A DNA stretch of 64,000 nt from Amedibacterium intestinale (GCF_010537335.1 NZ_AP019711.1:1054001-1118000), one strand, 5' to 3'. Positions 24,726 through 33,826 are shown, counted from the stretch's first letter. The notes: generated from the letters alone by a model not told the origin. Translations and numbers: made by a program.

Positions 24726-26982
24726 TTTCCAATTCCTCCTTTGACAACTGACTATATGCAATTTCTTTATACACATCACATGTTTCCATTAATTCTTTAT
24801 GCGTACCAATACCAACGATTGCCCCTTTATCAAGAACAACGATACGATCCGCATGCATAATAGAAGAAATACGCTGAGCAACCATTAACACTGTGCTTCT
24901 TGTTTCTTCACATAACGCATTAAGTGCTTTACGAAGTTTTGCATCGGTTTTAAAGTCAAGCGCTGAGAATGTATCATCAAAAATAAAGATTTCCGGTTTT
25001 TTCACCAATGCACGTGCGATAGACAAACGCTGTCTTTGTCCACCAGATACATTGGTTCCACCCTGTGCGATTTCTGTATCAAAACCTTCAAGTTTATTAT
25101 CAATAAATTCCATTGCCTGTGCAATTTCACTTGCAGCTTTTAAATCTTCCTCGCTTGCATCCTCTTTCGCATAACGAAGATTTGTCGCAATTGTTCCAGA
25201 GAACAAGAATCCTTTTTGTGGAACATATCCAATCTTATCACGTAAAGCTTTCTGAGAAACATGTTTAATATTCACACCATCAACAAGAATCTCACCTTTT
25301 GTAACATCAAAGAAACGAGGCACCAAATTGACAATGGTTGATTTCCCACTACCTGTACTTCCAATAAACGCTGTTGTTTTTCCTGCTTCGGCAGTGAAAT
25401 TTAAATTATGCAAAACATCTTCTTCTGCACCAGGATAGCGGAAACTTACATTTTTAAACTCAATTTCTCCACGTTTGTCTGCATCGAAGTTTTCTGCTTT
25501 TTCAGGGTCACAAATACTGATTTCCGTATCTAGTACTTCTTTGATACGACCTGCTGCAACAGAAGCTCTTGGTATCATGATAGACATCATCGTTACCATC
25601 ATAAATGCCATAATTATCTGCATTGCATACTGGATAAATGCCATCATATCTCCAACCATCAACACACCATCGTTAATCTGATGAGAACCAACCCATACAA
25701 TTAAGATAGAAGACATATTCATCACAAACATAATGATTGGCAGCAAAAATCCCATAGAACGACTGACAAACAACTGTGTTTTCATAATATCATGATTTGA
25801 TTTATGGAATTTTTGAGATTCGATTTTCTGATTGTTGAAAGCACGAATCACCGGCATACCATCTAACAATTCACGTACAACAGAGTTTAACTTATCCATC
25901 AATTTCTGCTGAATACGGAATTTTGGAAGTACAAAAGCAAAGGCAGTAGCCATAATGCCAATAATAACCGCAACAACAAGTCCGATGATCCATGTCATAT
26001 CTGCATTGGAATTAATCACCTTCAGCAGTGCTCCTATTCCAATAATTGGTGCATAAATAACCATACGAAGTATCATGACCATCACCATCTGTACCTGTTG
26101 AACATCATTTGTAGTACGTGTAATCAAAGTATTCGTAGAGAATTTATTAAATTCTACATTGGAAAAGTTTTCTACTTTCTGGAAAACATCTTTACGTAAA
26201 TTACGTGAGAATCCTGCTGCTACTTTAGAAGCAAGGAAACCAACACAGATAGCAGCTACTGCAGAACCTAAAGCAACCAATAACATCAAACCGCCATTAG
26301 TAAACAGATAACGATACTGAATCGCATCAGTGTCCATTCCCACTTTTTTATATTCTGCTTTCGCATACAGGGCATTGGAACTATCCATCATATCCTGTCC
26401 CATCAAACTACTTTTTTTGGTGATTTCTTTTTGCATATCTGCCAGCTGTTCTTTTGGCATCATTTTCAAAACATTAAATACATCAACACCCTGTGGAAGT
26501 TTTTTCAACATGTCCATCATGTCTTTTTGTTCTTGTGTAAGATTAGCTATATCTTCACTACTTAAATTTGCCTGTGTCTGTTCCAGTACCATGACACAAG
26601 TTTCAGCTTCACTTAATGCAAGTTTTACCTTTTCTCTTGTATCTTTATCAACGTCTTTTAAAAGATATACATTTTCTTTTTCAAGTGCCGGATATTTTTC
26701 TTTCATACCCTTATCGGCATTGGAGGAAGTTTGCAGTTCATAGTTATCTGTAAAAACTTTCTGCTGCTTTTCATCCATAAAGATTTTTAATTTATCATAT
26801 TCACTTTCTCTTACTGCTTCTAAAACACCATCTTCAATACCACCGGACGTAATACCAACATTGACGATATTGGACATATAATCCGGCATTGCAAGCTCAC
26901 ACATTGCCTGTGCAAACAACAATACAATAATTGCCAGTATAGAGGCAATAAATGGCTTCAGATACTTTCTAAGCTTTAACAT
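24718..26982 (-). CDS. heterodimeric multidrug-type ABC exporter, degenerate half with large extracellular insert
   Basis: 754 residues. Helix 1 (about 10-32) and helix 2 (about 225-250) are separated by an insert of about 180 residues (TSGGIEDGVLEAVRE... to ...DTDAIQYRYLF), helical and charged and probably outside the cell. The remaining five helices and an ATPase domain follow: Walker A GSTGSGKST, signature VSGGQRQR, and Walker B FIFDDTFSALD, where Asp replaces the catalytic Glu, as in the degenerate half of TM287/288- or BmrCD-like exporters. It is the first transporter gene, 2 bp after the MarR gene. Confidence 0.92.
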   Translation of the reverse strand: MLKLRKYLKPFIASILAIIVLLFAQAMCELAMPDYMSNIVNVGITSGGIEDGVLEAVRESEYDKLKIFMDEKQQKVFTDNYELQTSSNADKGMKEKYPALEKENVYLLKDVDKDTREKVKLALSEAETCVMVLEQTQANLSSEDIANLTQEQKDMMDMLKKLPQGVDVFNVLKMMPKEQLADMQKEITKKSSLMGQDMMDSSNALYAKAEYKKVGMDTDAIQYRYLFTNGGLMLLVALGSAVAAICVGFLASKVAAGFSRNLRKDVFQKVENFSNVEFNKFSTNTLITRTTNDVQQVQMVMVMILRMVIYAPIIGIGALLKVINSNADMTWIIGLVVAVIIGIMATAFAFVLPKFRIQQKLMDKLNSVVRELLDGMPVIRAFNNQKIESQKFHKSNHDIMKTQLFVSRSMGFLLPIIMFVMNMSSILIVWVGSHQINDGVLMVGDMMAFIQYAMQIIMAFMMVTMMSIMIPRASVAAGRIKEVLDTEISICDPEKAENFDADKRGEIEFKNVSFRYPGAEEDVLHNLNFTAEAGKTTAFIGSTGSGKSTIVNLVPRFFDVTKGEILVDGVNIKHVSQKALRDKIGYVPQKGFLFSGTIATNLRYAKEDASEEDLKAASEIAQAMEFIDNKLEGFDTEIAQGGTNVSGGQRQRLSIARALVKKPEIFIFDDTFSALDFKTDAKLRKALNALCEETRSTVLMVAQRISSIMHADRIVVLDKGAIVGIGTHKELMETCDVYKEIAYSQLSKEELENE

Positions 26983-26984
26983 GC

Positions 26985-27455
26985 CTATTCTCCTTTCTCC
27001 TGTTTGGAAGAATCATGATGTTCTCTGGCAAATGTGATTCCTTTTTCAAGAATACGTAACAGTGCCTGCGCATCTTCTTCTCCAAGTGATGATAGAAATA
27101 CTCCCAAACGCTCTGTAATCCTATTTTCACATTCCTGCATATGATGAATCGCTGAATCGCAAACTTTGATATAAACACTTCTTCGATCATGTTCCAGATG
27201 AACACGTTCGATCCAGCCTTTTTTTTCGTAATTTTTTATCATTTGCGAAACTGCTGCAGGCGTAATACCAAAATAATGAGATAATTCATTCATACGAACC
27301 ATTCCCTCTTTCGGATGAAGTTTTAAAATTGCATCTAGCATCAATACATCACGATGCGTCATAAACACTTCTTTCTGCTGCATACCTGCACTTCTTTCCT
27401 GGCGAAATAAATACGTCATATGCATGATTTTACGAGCTAATTCCATCTCATTCAT
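26985..27455 (-). CDS. MarR-family transcriptional regulator
   Basis: 156 residues with a winged HTH: VRMNELSHYFGITPAAVSQMIKNYEKKGWIERVHLEHDRRSVYIKV. Helical dimerisation segments lie at both ends. It heads the operon with the two exporter genes and its promoter overlaps with repeated TAGTTAA elements, so autorepression relieved by an exported compound is likely, as in other MarR-exporter operons. Confidence 0.92.
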   Translation of the reverse strand: MNEMELARKIMHMTYLFRQERSAGMQQKEVFMTHRDVLMLDAILKLHPKEGMVRMNELSHYFGITPAAVSQMIKNYEKKGWIERVHLEHDRRSVYIKVCDSAIHHMQECENRITERLGVFLSSLGEEDAQALLRILEKGITFAREHHDSSKQEKGE

Positions 27456-27473
27456 ATCATCACCTCAATTTAC

Positions 27474-27532
27474 TTAAGTAGCTTAACTATTAACTACCTT
27501 AACTATTATATGCACTTCTTTTTATATGTCAA
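27474..27532 (-). promoter_or_regulatory. promoter and probable MarR operator of the exporter operon
   Basis: On the minus strand TTGACA (27527-27532) and TATAAT (27505-27510) are 16 bp apart. Directly after the -10, 27474-27502 forms an imperfect palindrome built from TTAAGGTAGTTAA and TTAAGTAGCTTAA, including three TAGTTAA-like half-sites. Confidence 0.78.
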
Positions 27533-27583
27533 CATTCATTTTTCATGAAAGACCTTACAAATATATTTTCCCATAATTTCCCA

Positions 27584-27608
27584 TAAAAAAACCGAGATAA
27601 TTCTCGGT
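27584..27608 (-). terminator. intrinsic terminator of the TPR-like membrane gene
   Basis: CCGAGA / TCTCGG stem followed by a T-run on the minus strand, starting at the stop codon of the gene at 27608. Confidence 0.88.
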
Positions 27609-28867
27609 TATGCTTCTTCTGCTTTTTCTACACGTTCAATAGAACGCATAAATTCTTTTGCCTTATTTACAAAGAACATTGTATTCCCCTGTTCAATAAC
27701 CATTGTAAAATGACGTGCCGCTACATAAATATCTTTTTGAACAAAGGCAATCAAACCTAAATAGTAATTTGCATCCACTTTCTGAAAACGAAAACCTGCA
27801 GAAGATAACAGTCCTTTATAAAACTGTTCTGCTTTATCAAAATCCTGTTCCATTAAAGAAAGTTTATTCTGAATAGCTGTCAATGTTTGCAGGCGAATAA
27901 TTCCAAGAGGCCCATTCATATTACGTATTGGCAGTTTTTCACTTTCATCAAAATGATGCTGAACCATACCTTTATCACCTAACTGATAATACGCATATGC
28001 CATTAAAGAATGATATGCATACTGCAAGCCATTTTTATTTTGCATATTTCCAGAAGCCATAATATCGATCGCAAGATGAGGATCATCAAGATAAATCATA
28101 CATTGTGCCATCTGCTGGATTAATGGAAAGTTTTTCTTTCTATGAGATTTATGAGCTAAAGCAAAAATAGCACTTGCACAGGCAAGAGGATCACATTGAT
28201 CATAAAGCAAAGAAACAATTGGCTGAAGCATCATGCTTTTTCTTTTTGTAATCTGGAAAACGAGCATAAAATATAACATCATGCACAACAATACAACCAT
28301 GGTATTTTTAACATACACAAATACTAAAAGAGAAGCAAGAGCACCTATAATATACAAAACATTCGCAATCAGCATATTTTTCCAGATCTTCCCTGCAATT
28401 TCTTCATATTGTTCATCATATTTATGATGCAAACGGAAAACTCTTTCTATTTCCTTTACACTATTTAATGAATCTTTATTCAGCTGTCGTTTTTTTCCTC
28501 TGTTAGGAACCGTTATCCATCCATATAAATAAATGATTATACATATTGGCAAACCAATCGTACCAGCAACAATTGCAATTTCTCCTCCACCCAGCATCAA
28601 AATCAAAAAAGTTACAAAAAAGCTTAAATTAAAACGCTGCATAACAAGAAAAAACAAGTTGATTCCATTTATGATACCGGCAAATGTAATTGCCCCTGTA
28701 ATATAGGGAATAAGCGCATTATTTATGATTGCAGGATCATCCGTATACACTTTTAGTGTTTCTTTAATCATATCATGTTCATAACCAAGCAATCCAAATA
28801 TAATAGCTCCTGCAACAGCACCTAGCAAGATATAAAACAATTGTTTTTTACATTGATATTTCCACAT
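27608..28867 (-). CDS. membrane protein with C-terminal helical-repeat (TPR-like) domain
   Basis: 419 residues from the ATG at 28867, chosen because AAGGGG lies 7 nt upstream; another ATG at 28873 is too close and a longer frame has no site. The first 240 residues contain about six to seven membrane helices in two groups, split by a cytoplasmic stretch (NSVKEIERVFRLHHKYDEQYEE). The rest is a soluble helical array resembling tetratricopeptide repeats (YHSLMAYAYYQLGDKGMVQHHF, ANYYLGLIAFVQKDIYVAARHF). I do not recognise the family. It is a single gene between two terminators. Confidence 0.62.
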   Translation of the reverse strand: MWKYQCKKQLFYILLGAVAGAIIFGLLGYEHDMIKETLKVYTDDPAIINNALIPYITGAITFAGIINGINLFFLVMQRFNLSFFVTFLILMLGGGEIAIVAGTIGLPICIIIYLYGWITVPNRGKKRQLNKDSLNSVKEIERVFRLHHKYDEQYEEIAGKIWKNMLIANVLYIIGALASLLVFVYVKNTMVVLLCMMLYFMLVFQITKRKSMMLQPIVSLLYDQCDPLACASAIFALAHKSHRKKNFPLIQQMAQCMIYLDDPHLAIDIMASGNMQNKNGLQYAYHSLMAYAYYQLGDKGMVQHHFDESEKLPIRNMNGPLGIIRLQTLTAIQNKLSLMEQDFDKAEQFYKGLLSSAGFRFQKVDANYYLGLIAFVQKDIYVAARHFTMVIEQGNTMFFVNKAKEFMRSIERVEKAEEA

Positions 28868-28954
28868 AAACATACCCCTTTTATTATCGTATAGTAATAT
28901 ACCACAATTATGAAAAAATCGAAAGGGGTCTAGCTTTTTTCTACTATCTTCACA

Positions 28955-28994
28955 TAAAAAACGTTTTTCTTCCCATAAAAAGAAGAAAAACATT
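28955..28994 (-). terminator. intrinsic terminator of the NanE-GRE operon
   Basis: ATGTTTTTCTTC / GAAGAAAAACGT stem followed by TTTTTT on the minus strand, immediately after the activase stop. Confidence 0.88.
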
Positions 28995-28998
28995 TCTA

Positions 28999-29895
28999 TT
29001 ATCCCCCTATTTCAACATCAAATCCAAGATCTTGTGCATATAAACGATAACTTGATAACTCCTCTTCTTTCATCATAGAAGTTTCCATAGTATAAAGTTT
29101 CCCCATTTTTTCATACTTTGGTTTTCCCAATGTATGATATGGCAGAAGATGTAACTTTTTTACTCCTAAATCTTGTAAATAATGAAATGTCTTTTTTAAA
29201 AGTGCTTCTTCAAAATTGAATCCAGGAATAATTGGTATACGAACGATTACTTTATCAGGACAAGTTTTTAACAGCCACGTAAGATTTGCCTTGATTCTTT
29301 TCCCATTTCCAGCAGTAACTTTCTTTAAACGAATATTATCCAAATGTTTAAAATCGTATAAAAACAAATCCAGATAAGGTTCTGCTTCCCTTATTCTTTC
29401 AAAGGGTACATCTCCTGTTGTTTCTACTGCAGTAGATATATTTTTTTGTTTACACATCTTTAACAGATGCAAAAGGGAGGAAAACTGCACAAAAGGCTCT
29501 CCGCCACTAAAAGTAACGCCTCCTCCACTAGCGTCATAATAGTCTTTATCTTTTAGAATTTCCTCTAAAACATCCTCTTCCTTCCAATTTTCACCATTAA
29601 AGCTTATTGCATCCTGCATACATACATTTTCACACGTTCTGCAAAGAATACATTTTGTCTGCTCATAGTGCATATGTCCATTTACAAAAGATAAAGCTTT
29701 AGAAGGACAATGGTTTATACATGCTTTGCATGCAACACATTTAGAAGCTGTATACATAAAAACCGAATGTATACTTTGTGTTTCCGGATTTGCACACCAT
29801 GGACAATGCATTGGACAGCCTTTCAAAAATACCGTTGTTCGAATGCCGGGACCATCATGTGTCGCAAATTTTTCAATATTTGTTATATTAATCAT
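28999..29895 (-). CDS. glycyl radical enzyme activating protein (radical SAM)
   Basis: 298 residues, the activase for the adjacent glycyl radical enzyme. The radical SAM cluster motif is C27-x3-C31-x2-C34 in GCPMHCPWCAN. It is followed by a ferredoxin-like insert with two [4Fe-4S] motifs (CVACKACINHC at 53-63 and CILCRTCENVC at 82-92), as in activases of glycerol, choline or hydroxyproline-type GREs but not of classical PFL. FSGGEPF follows. The gene overlaps the GRE by 8 nt (stop within ATGATTAA), so the pair is co-translated. It uses SAM to make the glycyl radical on G735 of the enzyme numbering given below. Confidence 0.95.
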   Translation of the reverse strand: MINITNIEKFATHDGPGIRTTVFLKGCPMHCPWCANPETQSIHSVFMYTASKCVACKACINHCPSKALSFVNGHMHYEQTKCILCRTCENVCMQDAISFNGENWKEEDVLEEILKDKDYYDASGGGVTFSGGEPFVQFSSLLHLLKMCKQKNISTAVETTGDVPFERIREAEPYLDLFLYDFKHLDNIRLKKVTAGNGKRIKANLTWLLKTCPDKVIVRIPIIPGFNFEEALLKKTFHYLQDLGVKKLHLLPYHTLGKPKYEKMGKLYTMETSMMKEEELSSYRLYAQDLGFDVEIGG

Positions 29896-32158
29896 ACAAT
29901 GTCCTGCTTAACAATTCATCTTGAATATCTTTTGTTAAATTCACAAAAACAGCACTATATCCTGCCACGCGGACTATCAAATCTGGATACTTTTCCGGAT
30001 GCTTTTGTGCATCTTCCAAAACCCCATGATCAACAACGGTTACCATTAGCTGACATCCACCCTTTTTAAAATAAGTGTCAAACAAAATTTTTATTTTATC
30101 TCTATCCTGCTGAAACATACGTGGTGTAAATTTCATGTTCTGTACACTTCCACCATGATATTTAGCCTGAAACGTTGCCAGTGAATTTAAACAGGCAGTC
30201 GGTCCACTTTTGGCTGCTCCTCCTTGCGGATTATTTGCAGGATTCATAAATACTCCACTTTTTCTTCCATCAAGACTTGCGGATGTCTGATGTCCCCAAT
30301 CCGTATTAGTCTGATTATTAGAAATCACAATCAGATAATACCCTAATCCATGATTGATCCCTCTTTGACGTATACCTTTCGCAACATATTCATACAAATC
30401 ATTGGCAAGTGCATCACATTCTTTTTTATCATTTCCATATTTATCCTGTGCCAGTAAATCCTTACGAATATTTTCATATCCTTCAAAGTTATGCAGCATT
30501 GCTTCTACAAGCTGCGATAACGTATATTTCTTTTCTGTATACACAAGCTGTTTGATTGCCCACAAAGCATCGCTTGCATTAATGTTTCCATAAGTTTCAT
30601 TTGTTCCTCCTAATATCTCAACACCGCCATCCAGCAATGCCTTGCCTCTTCCAATACAGTCATCCATTAAAATAGAAGTATACAGAAATGATACACATGC
30701 ATTCATTACTTTATAAGAATGTACTTGTGCCTCCACACTTAAATCAAAATAATAAGCAAGCAGTTCTTTATATTTATCATATAACATTTCAAAAGTAGTA
30801 AACGTAGAACAATCTTCTATAACAACAGGGCCTGCTTTATATTTATGATCCATAGGATCAATTCCTTTATTTAATGTAATATTTAAAAGCTTTAGCAGGT
30901 TCAATAAAGTATTTGGTGTACCAACGCTTTTTCCCTGAATAACAAATTCTCCGCACCCAAAAGGAACATACTGCATAGCAACTTCTCTTGTAATACGCAT
31001 ACCATACATTAGCGCATCAACATTTACATCATCATTATACAAGGTAGGATAGGTTGCTCCACTTCCTATACAGTCATATGCCATATCCATGATATCCTGT
31101 GGGGTATCTTTACTGAAGCGAAGAGTAAACTGTGGTTCTACATAACGTGTATCGCGACATACTTTTAAACAGATTCTCGCAAATGTATCTGCTTCCTTAG
31201 GGTGTTCTCTTCCTACTCCTCCCACAATAATGCGTCCATTGACCGTCGTTCTTCGATTTTCAATCATTTTCCATAAAGAGCGAACATAACGATACGCCTC
31301 CTGCTCACTTATAACTCCTGTATCTAAGTCATGTTGTAAAAAAGGACCCAGTACATCATCCATTCGACCATAATTGATAACCCCTGCACACAAAGCATAT
31401 AGCCAAAACAACTGCAAAGCCTGATGAAAGGTAGATGGTTTATTGGTACATATATATACCAAATCCTTTTCCATCAAATCCAAATCTTTTTTTCTTGTTT
31501 CATCTGCTGTTTTTTTCGCTTCCTGAACAAGAGAAATTTCTTTTTGAATAACTTCCTGCAATAATTCCATTGCTTCATAGCTGCATTTTAAAAATTCATT
31601 TTGCGGTTTACTGGAAATTAATGTCTTTAATCCTTCCAATCCATAGTTCATCAATCTTTTATAATTTAACATCATACCAGATAAACGAGCAGTTGCCATA
31701 AAAGGATATGCACAATCAATGAAACGACCAGTGGTATCTTGTGTCAACACATCCTGACAATAAATAGATTTTGTATCATGATCTTGCCAGTAATCGTATA
31801 AAACATCTACTCTTGCTTTTTCTTCATCTGTAGAAAGAAGTGTCTTAAATGCTCTTAATTTATGAAAGACACAATAATGTCCGACTCCTCCAATACTTGT
31901 CACACTTCCAAAACCGATAGGAAGAAAGTCTAAACGTCCTGCAAGCAAATCATCATTTTCAATAGAACGAAACAATGCAGGAAAAATTGTCTTTAAACAA
32001 TTGATTTCTCTTCTGGCTTTATCCATCCCCTCACTATCTTTATGTGCTTTGGTATAAGCCTCCATAATTTGCAGTTGCTCCTGCGGTGTTTTTTCACATG
32101 GAATGGGTTTGGATACTTCTACATTTTGTTCTCCATCAATATTGATTTTCTTTTTCAT
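29888..32158 (-). CDS. glycyl radical enzyme (PFL-like family), substrate unknown
   Basis: 756 residues from the second of two near ATGs (32158), because GGAAGG abuts the first at 32164. Numbering here counts from the first. The radical site is RVAGYSAVF with G735, and the thiyl cysteine is C404 in PFGCGEF with E406 two residues on. The C-x-E arrangement is that of dehydratase/lyase GREs (CutC, glycerol, propanediol and hydroxyproline dehydratases), whereas PFL has Cys-Cys. The subclass cannot be named by eye. Neighbours are a NanE-like epimerase and an activase with a ferredoxin insert, suggesting anaerobic elimination on a sugar-derived substrate. GREs are cytoplasmic and oxygen-sensitive. 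Confidence 0.93.
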   Translation of the reverse strand: MKKKINIDGEQNVEVSKPIPCEKTPQEQLQIMEAYTKAHKDSEGMDKARREINCLKTIFPALFRSIENDDLLAGRLDFLPIGFGSVTSIGGVGHYCVFHKLRAFKTLLSTDEEKARVDVLYDYWQDHDTKSIYCQDVLTQDTTGRFIDCAYPFMATARLSGMMLNYKRLMNYGLEGLKTLISSKPQNEFLKCSYEAMELLQEVIQKEISLVQEAKKTADETRKKDLDLMEKDLVYICTNKPSTFHQALQLFWLYALCAGVINYGRMDDVLGPFLQHDLDTGVISEQEAYRYVRSLWKMIENRRTTVNGRIIVGGVGREHPKEADTFARICLKVCRDTRYVEPQFTLRFSKDTPQDIMDMAYDCIGSGATYPTLYNDDVNVDALMYGMRITREVAMQYVPFGCGEFVIQGKSVGTPNTLLNLLKLLNITLNKGIDPMDHKYKAGPVVIEDCSTFTTFEMLYDKYKELLAYYFDLSVEAQVHSYKVMNACVSFLYTSILMDDCIGRGKALLDGGVEILGGTNETYGNINASDALWAIKQLVYTEKKYTLSQLVEAMLHNFEGYENIRKDLLAQDKYGNDKKECDALANDLYEYVAKGIRQRGINHGLGYYLIVISNNQTNTDWGHQTSASLDGRKSGVFMNPANNPQGGAAKSGPTACLNSLATFQAKYHGGSVQNMKFTPRMFQQDRDKIKILFDTYFKKGGCQLMVTVVDHGVLEDAQKHPEKYPDLIVRVAGYSAVFVNLTKDIQDELLSRTLYD

Positions 32159-32170
32159 ATACATCCTTCC

Positions 32171-32920
32171 TTAATGTTTTGCTTTTTCTGCATCCCGCCA
32201 ATTATGCTGATATCCGCTTAATAAATCTACAAATCGCTTTGCCGTTAAATGCGGACGTGTAATCGCACTTCCCACTACTACCGCATGTGCCCCTAAATAG
32301 ATGCATTTCATCGCATCTTCTGGTGTATATAAATGCCCTTCCATCATGATATATGCATCCTCTTTAAAATCTCTGCATATTTTCGCAAACATACGATAAT
32401 CGGCTCCTTCAATATTCGCTGTTTCTTTTGTATAGCCATATAATGTCGGTGCAACAATATCAGCACCATGTTCCACTGCATGTTTTGCCTCTTCATAATT
32501 AGAAACATCCGCAAAAATGATTGCTTCCGGAATTTCCTTTTTTACCTGATCCAGTAAATCCCATGCAACTGTTTTTTCATGTGTTATCTGTGCTGTACAA
32601 TCCAAGGCAATAATTTCCGCTCCTGCTTCCCATACTGCTTTTGCCGCATCTAATGTTGGTGTAATAAATACATCGCTGTCTTCATACCATATTTTCCATA
32701 ATCCAATTATTGGCAAATCTACCTTTTCTTTAATTGCTTTGATTTGTTCTGGTGAATTGGCACGAATTCCAACTGCTCCTGCCCATTTTGCAGCTTCTGC
32801 CATTTTGACAACCATATCTTCTGTGTAAATTGGATCATCTTTTTGTACCTGGCAAGAAACAATTAAACCATCTTTCATTCCCTCCAGCAATGCTTTTTTT
32901 CTTTCGTCTGCTGTTTTCAT
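32171..32920 (-). CDS. NanE-like N-acylglucosamine-6-phosphate 2-epimerase
   Basis: About 249 residues; of three consecutive ATGs (32926, 32923, 32920) the last has the best spacing to GGAGG. Numbering here counts from 32926. It is a TIM barrel with the NanE catalytic set: Q26 in VSCQV, R55 in GIRAN, K78, D109 in ALDCT, E196 in MMEG, and R224 in AITRP. NanE interconverts ManNAc-6-P and GlcNAc-6-P in sialic acid use. Here the residues after the catalytic lysine are unusual (LWKIWYED rather than the common VKRDYPD), and no NanA, NanK, NagA or NagB lies nearby. A related sugar phosphate as substrate is therefore possible. It is the first gene of the GRE operon. Confidence 0.85.
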   Translation of the reverse strand: MKTADERKKALLEGMKDGLIVSCQVQKDDPIYTEDMVVKMAEAAKWAGAVGIRANSPEQIKAIKEKVDLPIIGLWKIWYEDSDVFITPTLDAAKAVWEAGAEIIALDCTAQITHEKTVAWDLLDQVKKEIPEAIIFADVSNYEEAKHAVEHGADIVAPTLYGYTKETANIEGADYRMFAKICRDFKEDAYIMMEGHLYTPEDAMKCIYLGAHAVVVGSAITRPHLTAKRFVDLLSGYQHNWRDAEKAKH

Positions 32921-32955
32921 CATCATTCCTCCAATAGGTGTTTCTCTTTACTCTC

Positions 32956-33017
32956 AATATACTTCACACTTCGCTATTTGTCAATCCATTTTGATTCATA
33001 TCGATTCATTTTGAATC
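32956..33017 (-). promoter_or_regulatory. promoter with paired DeoR-type operators for the NanE-GRE operon
   Basis: TTGACA (32979-32984) and TATATT (32956-32961) are 17 bp apart on the minus strand. Upstream and over the -35 lie two 15-bp elements, GATTCATTTTGAATC (33003-33017, a GATTC/GAATC dyad) and AATCCATTTTGATTC (32983-32997, imperfect). Their centres are 20 bp apart, two helical turns, which suits cooperative binding by the adjacent DeoR regulator. Confidence 0.78.
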
Positions 33018-33047
33018 TAAAAAAATAAGAGGGCGTTCCCTCTTATC
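33018..33047 (-). terminator. intrinsic terminator of the DeoR gene
   Basis: ATAAGAGGG / CCCTCTTAT stem with loop AACG, followed by T7 on the minus strand. It insulates the regulator from the operon promoter immediately downstream. Confidence 0.92.
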
Positions 33048-33804
33048 ATTTACATACAATAAAATTATCCGGAAGATTTCCTTCTACTTCCTCATCTGTA
33101 AAAACTAGATCAAACTGTTCCAAATTTGCCCATGTTGCCAGTGCCTGTATAGATAACTTGCTTTTATCTGTCAAAAGATAACATTCTCTACTTCTTCTTA
33201 ATACTTCTTCTTTCACAGCACCTATGGAAAAATCAACACTCATGACTTCTCCATTTGTTAAATCGATTCCACTTGCGGAAAAAAAGGCTTTATCAAAATG
33301 AAATTTACGAATCATTTCCAAAGTATGATAGCCTGTACTCATATCATAACCGATATTGAATTCCCCTCCTACCAGGTATATTTCTCCACGAAAATCCATT
33401 GGAAGTTTCCTTACAATATAGGTACTTGGTGTAACCAGCTTAATATCTTTATGATGCAGATACTCTAAAAGATAGCTGGGAGTCGTTCCACTGTCTACAT
33501 ATATACAATCTCCATTCTGAATTCTTTCTGCTGCACGCTTGCAAATTCTTCTCTTTTCTTCTCTGTGAACATATTCTTTTTCACGAACCGGAATCTCTTT
33601 TAAATTATTAAGTGTTTCTTTCATTTCCACTTTCATAGCGCCTCCACGCTCTCTTTTTACAAGTCCCTGTCGCTCTAATTCAATCAAATCTCGATTGATC
33701 GTAGACTTTGATACCCCAAGCTGCTGTATCAATTCTTGAATCGTCACAAACGAATGCGAATTCAATATATTCATAATTCGAAGCATTCTTTCCTTTGAAA
33801 GCAT
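33046..33804 (-). CDS. DeoR-family transcriptional regulator
   Basis: 252 residues. The N-terminal HTH has ERMLRIMNILNSHSFVTIQELIQQLGVSKSTINRDLIELERQGLVKRERGGAM. The C-terminal DeoRC sensor domain (about 75-240) has DSGTTPSYLLEYL and LVGGEFN, the phosphosugar-binding type. It lies just upstream of the NanE-GRE operon, same strand, separated by a terminator and by two operator-like elements, so it probably represses that operon until a sugar phosphate accumulates. Confidence 0.93.
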   Translation of the reverse strand: MLSKERMLRIMNILNSHSFVTIQELIQQLGVSKSTINRDLIELERQGLVKRERGGAMKVEMKETLNNLKEIPVREKEYVHREEKRRICKRAAERIQNGDCIYVDSGTTPSYLLEYLHHKDIKLVTPSTYIVRKLPMDFRGEIYLVGGEFNIGYDMSTGYHTLEMIRKFHFDKAFFSASGIDLTNGEVMSVDFSIGAVKEEVLRRSRECYLLTDKSKLSIQALATWANLEQFDLVFTDEEVEGNLPDNFIVCK

Positions 33805-33826
33805 CTTATCACCCTACTTTTTTCTT

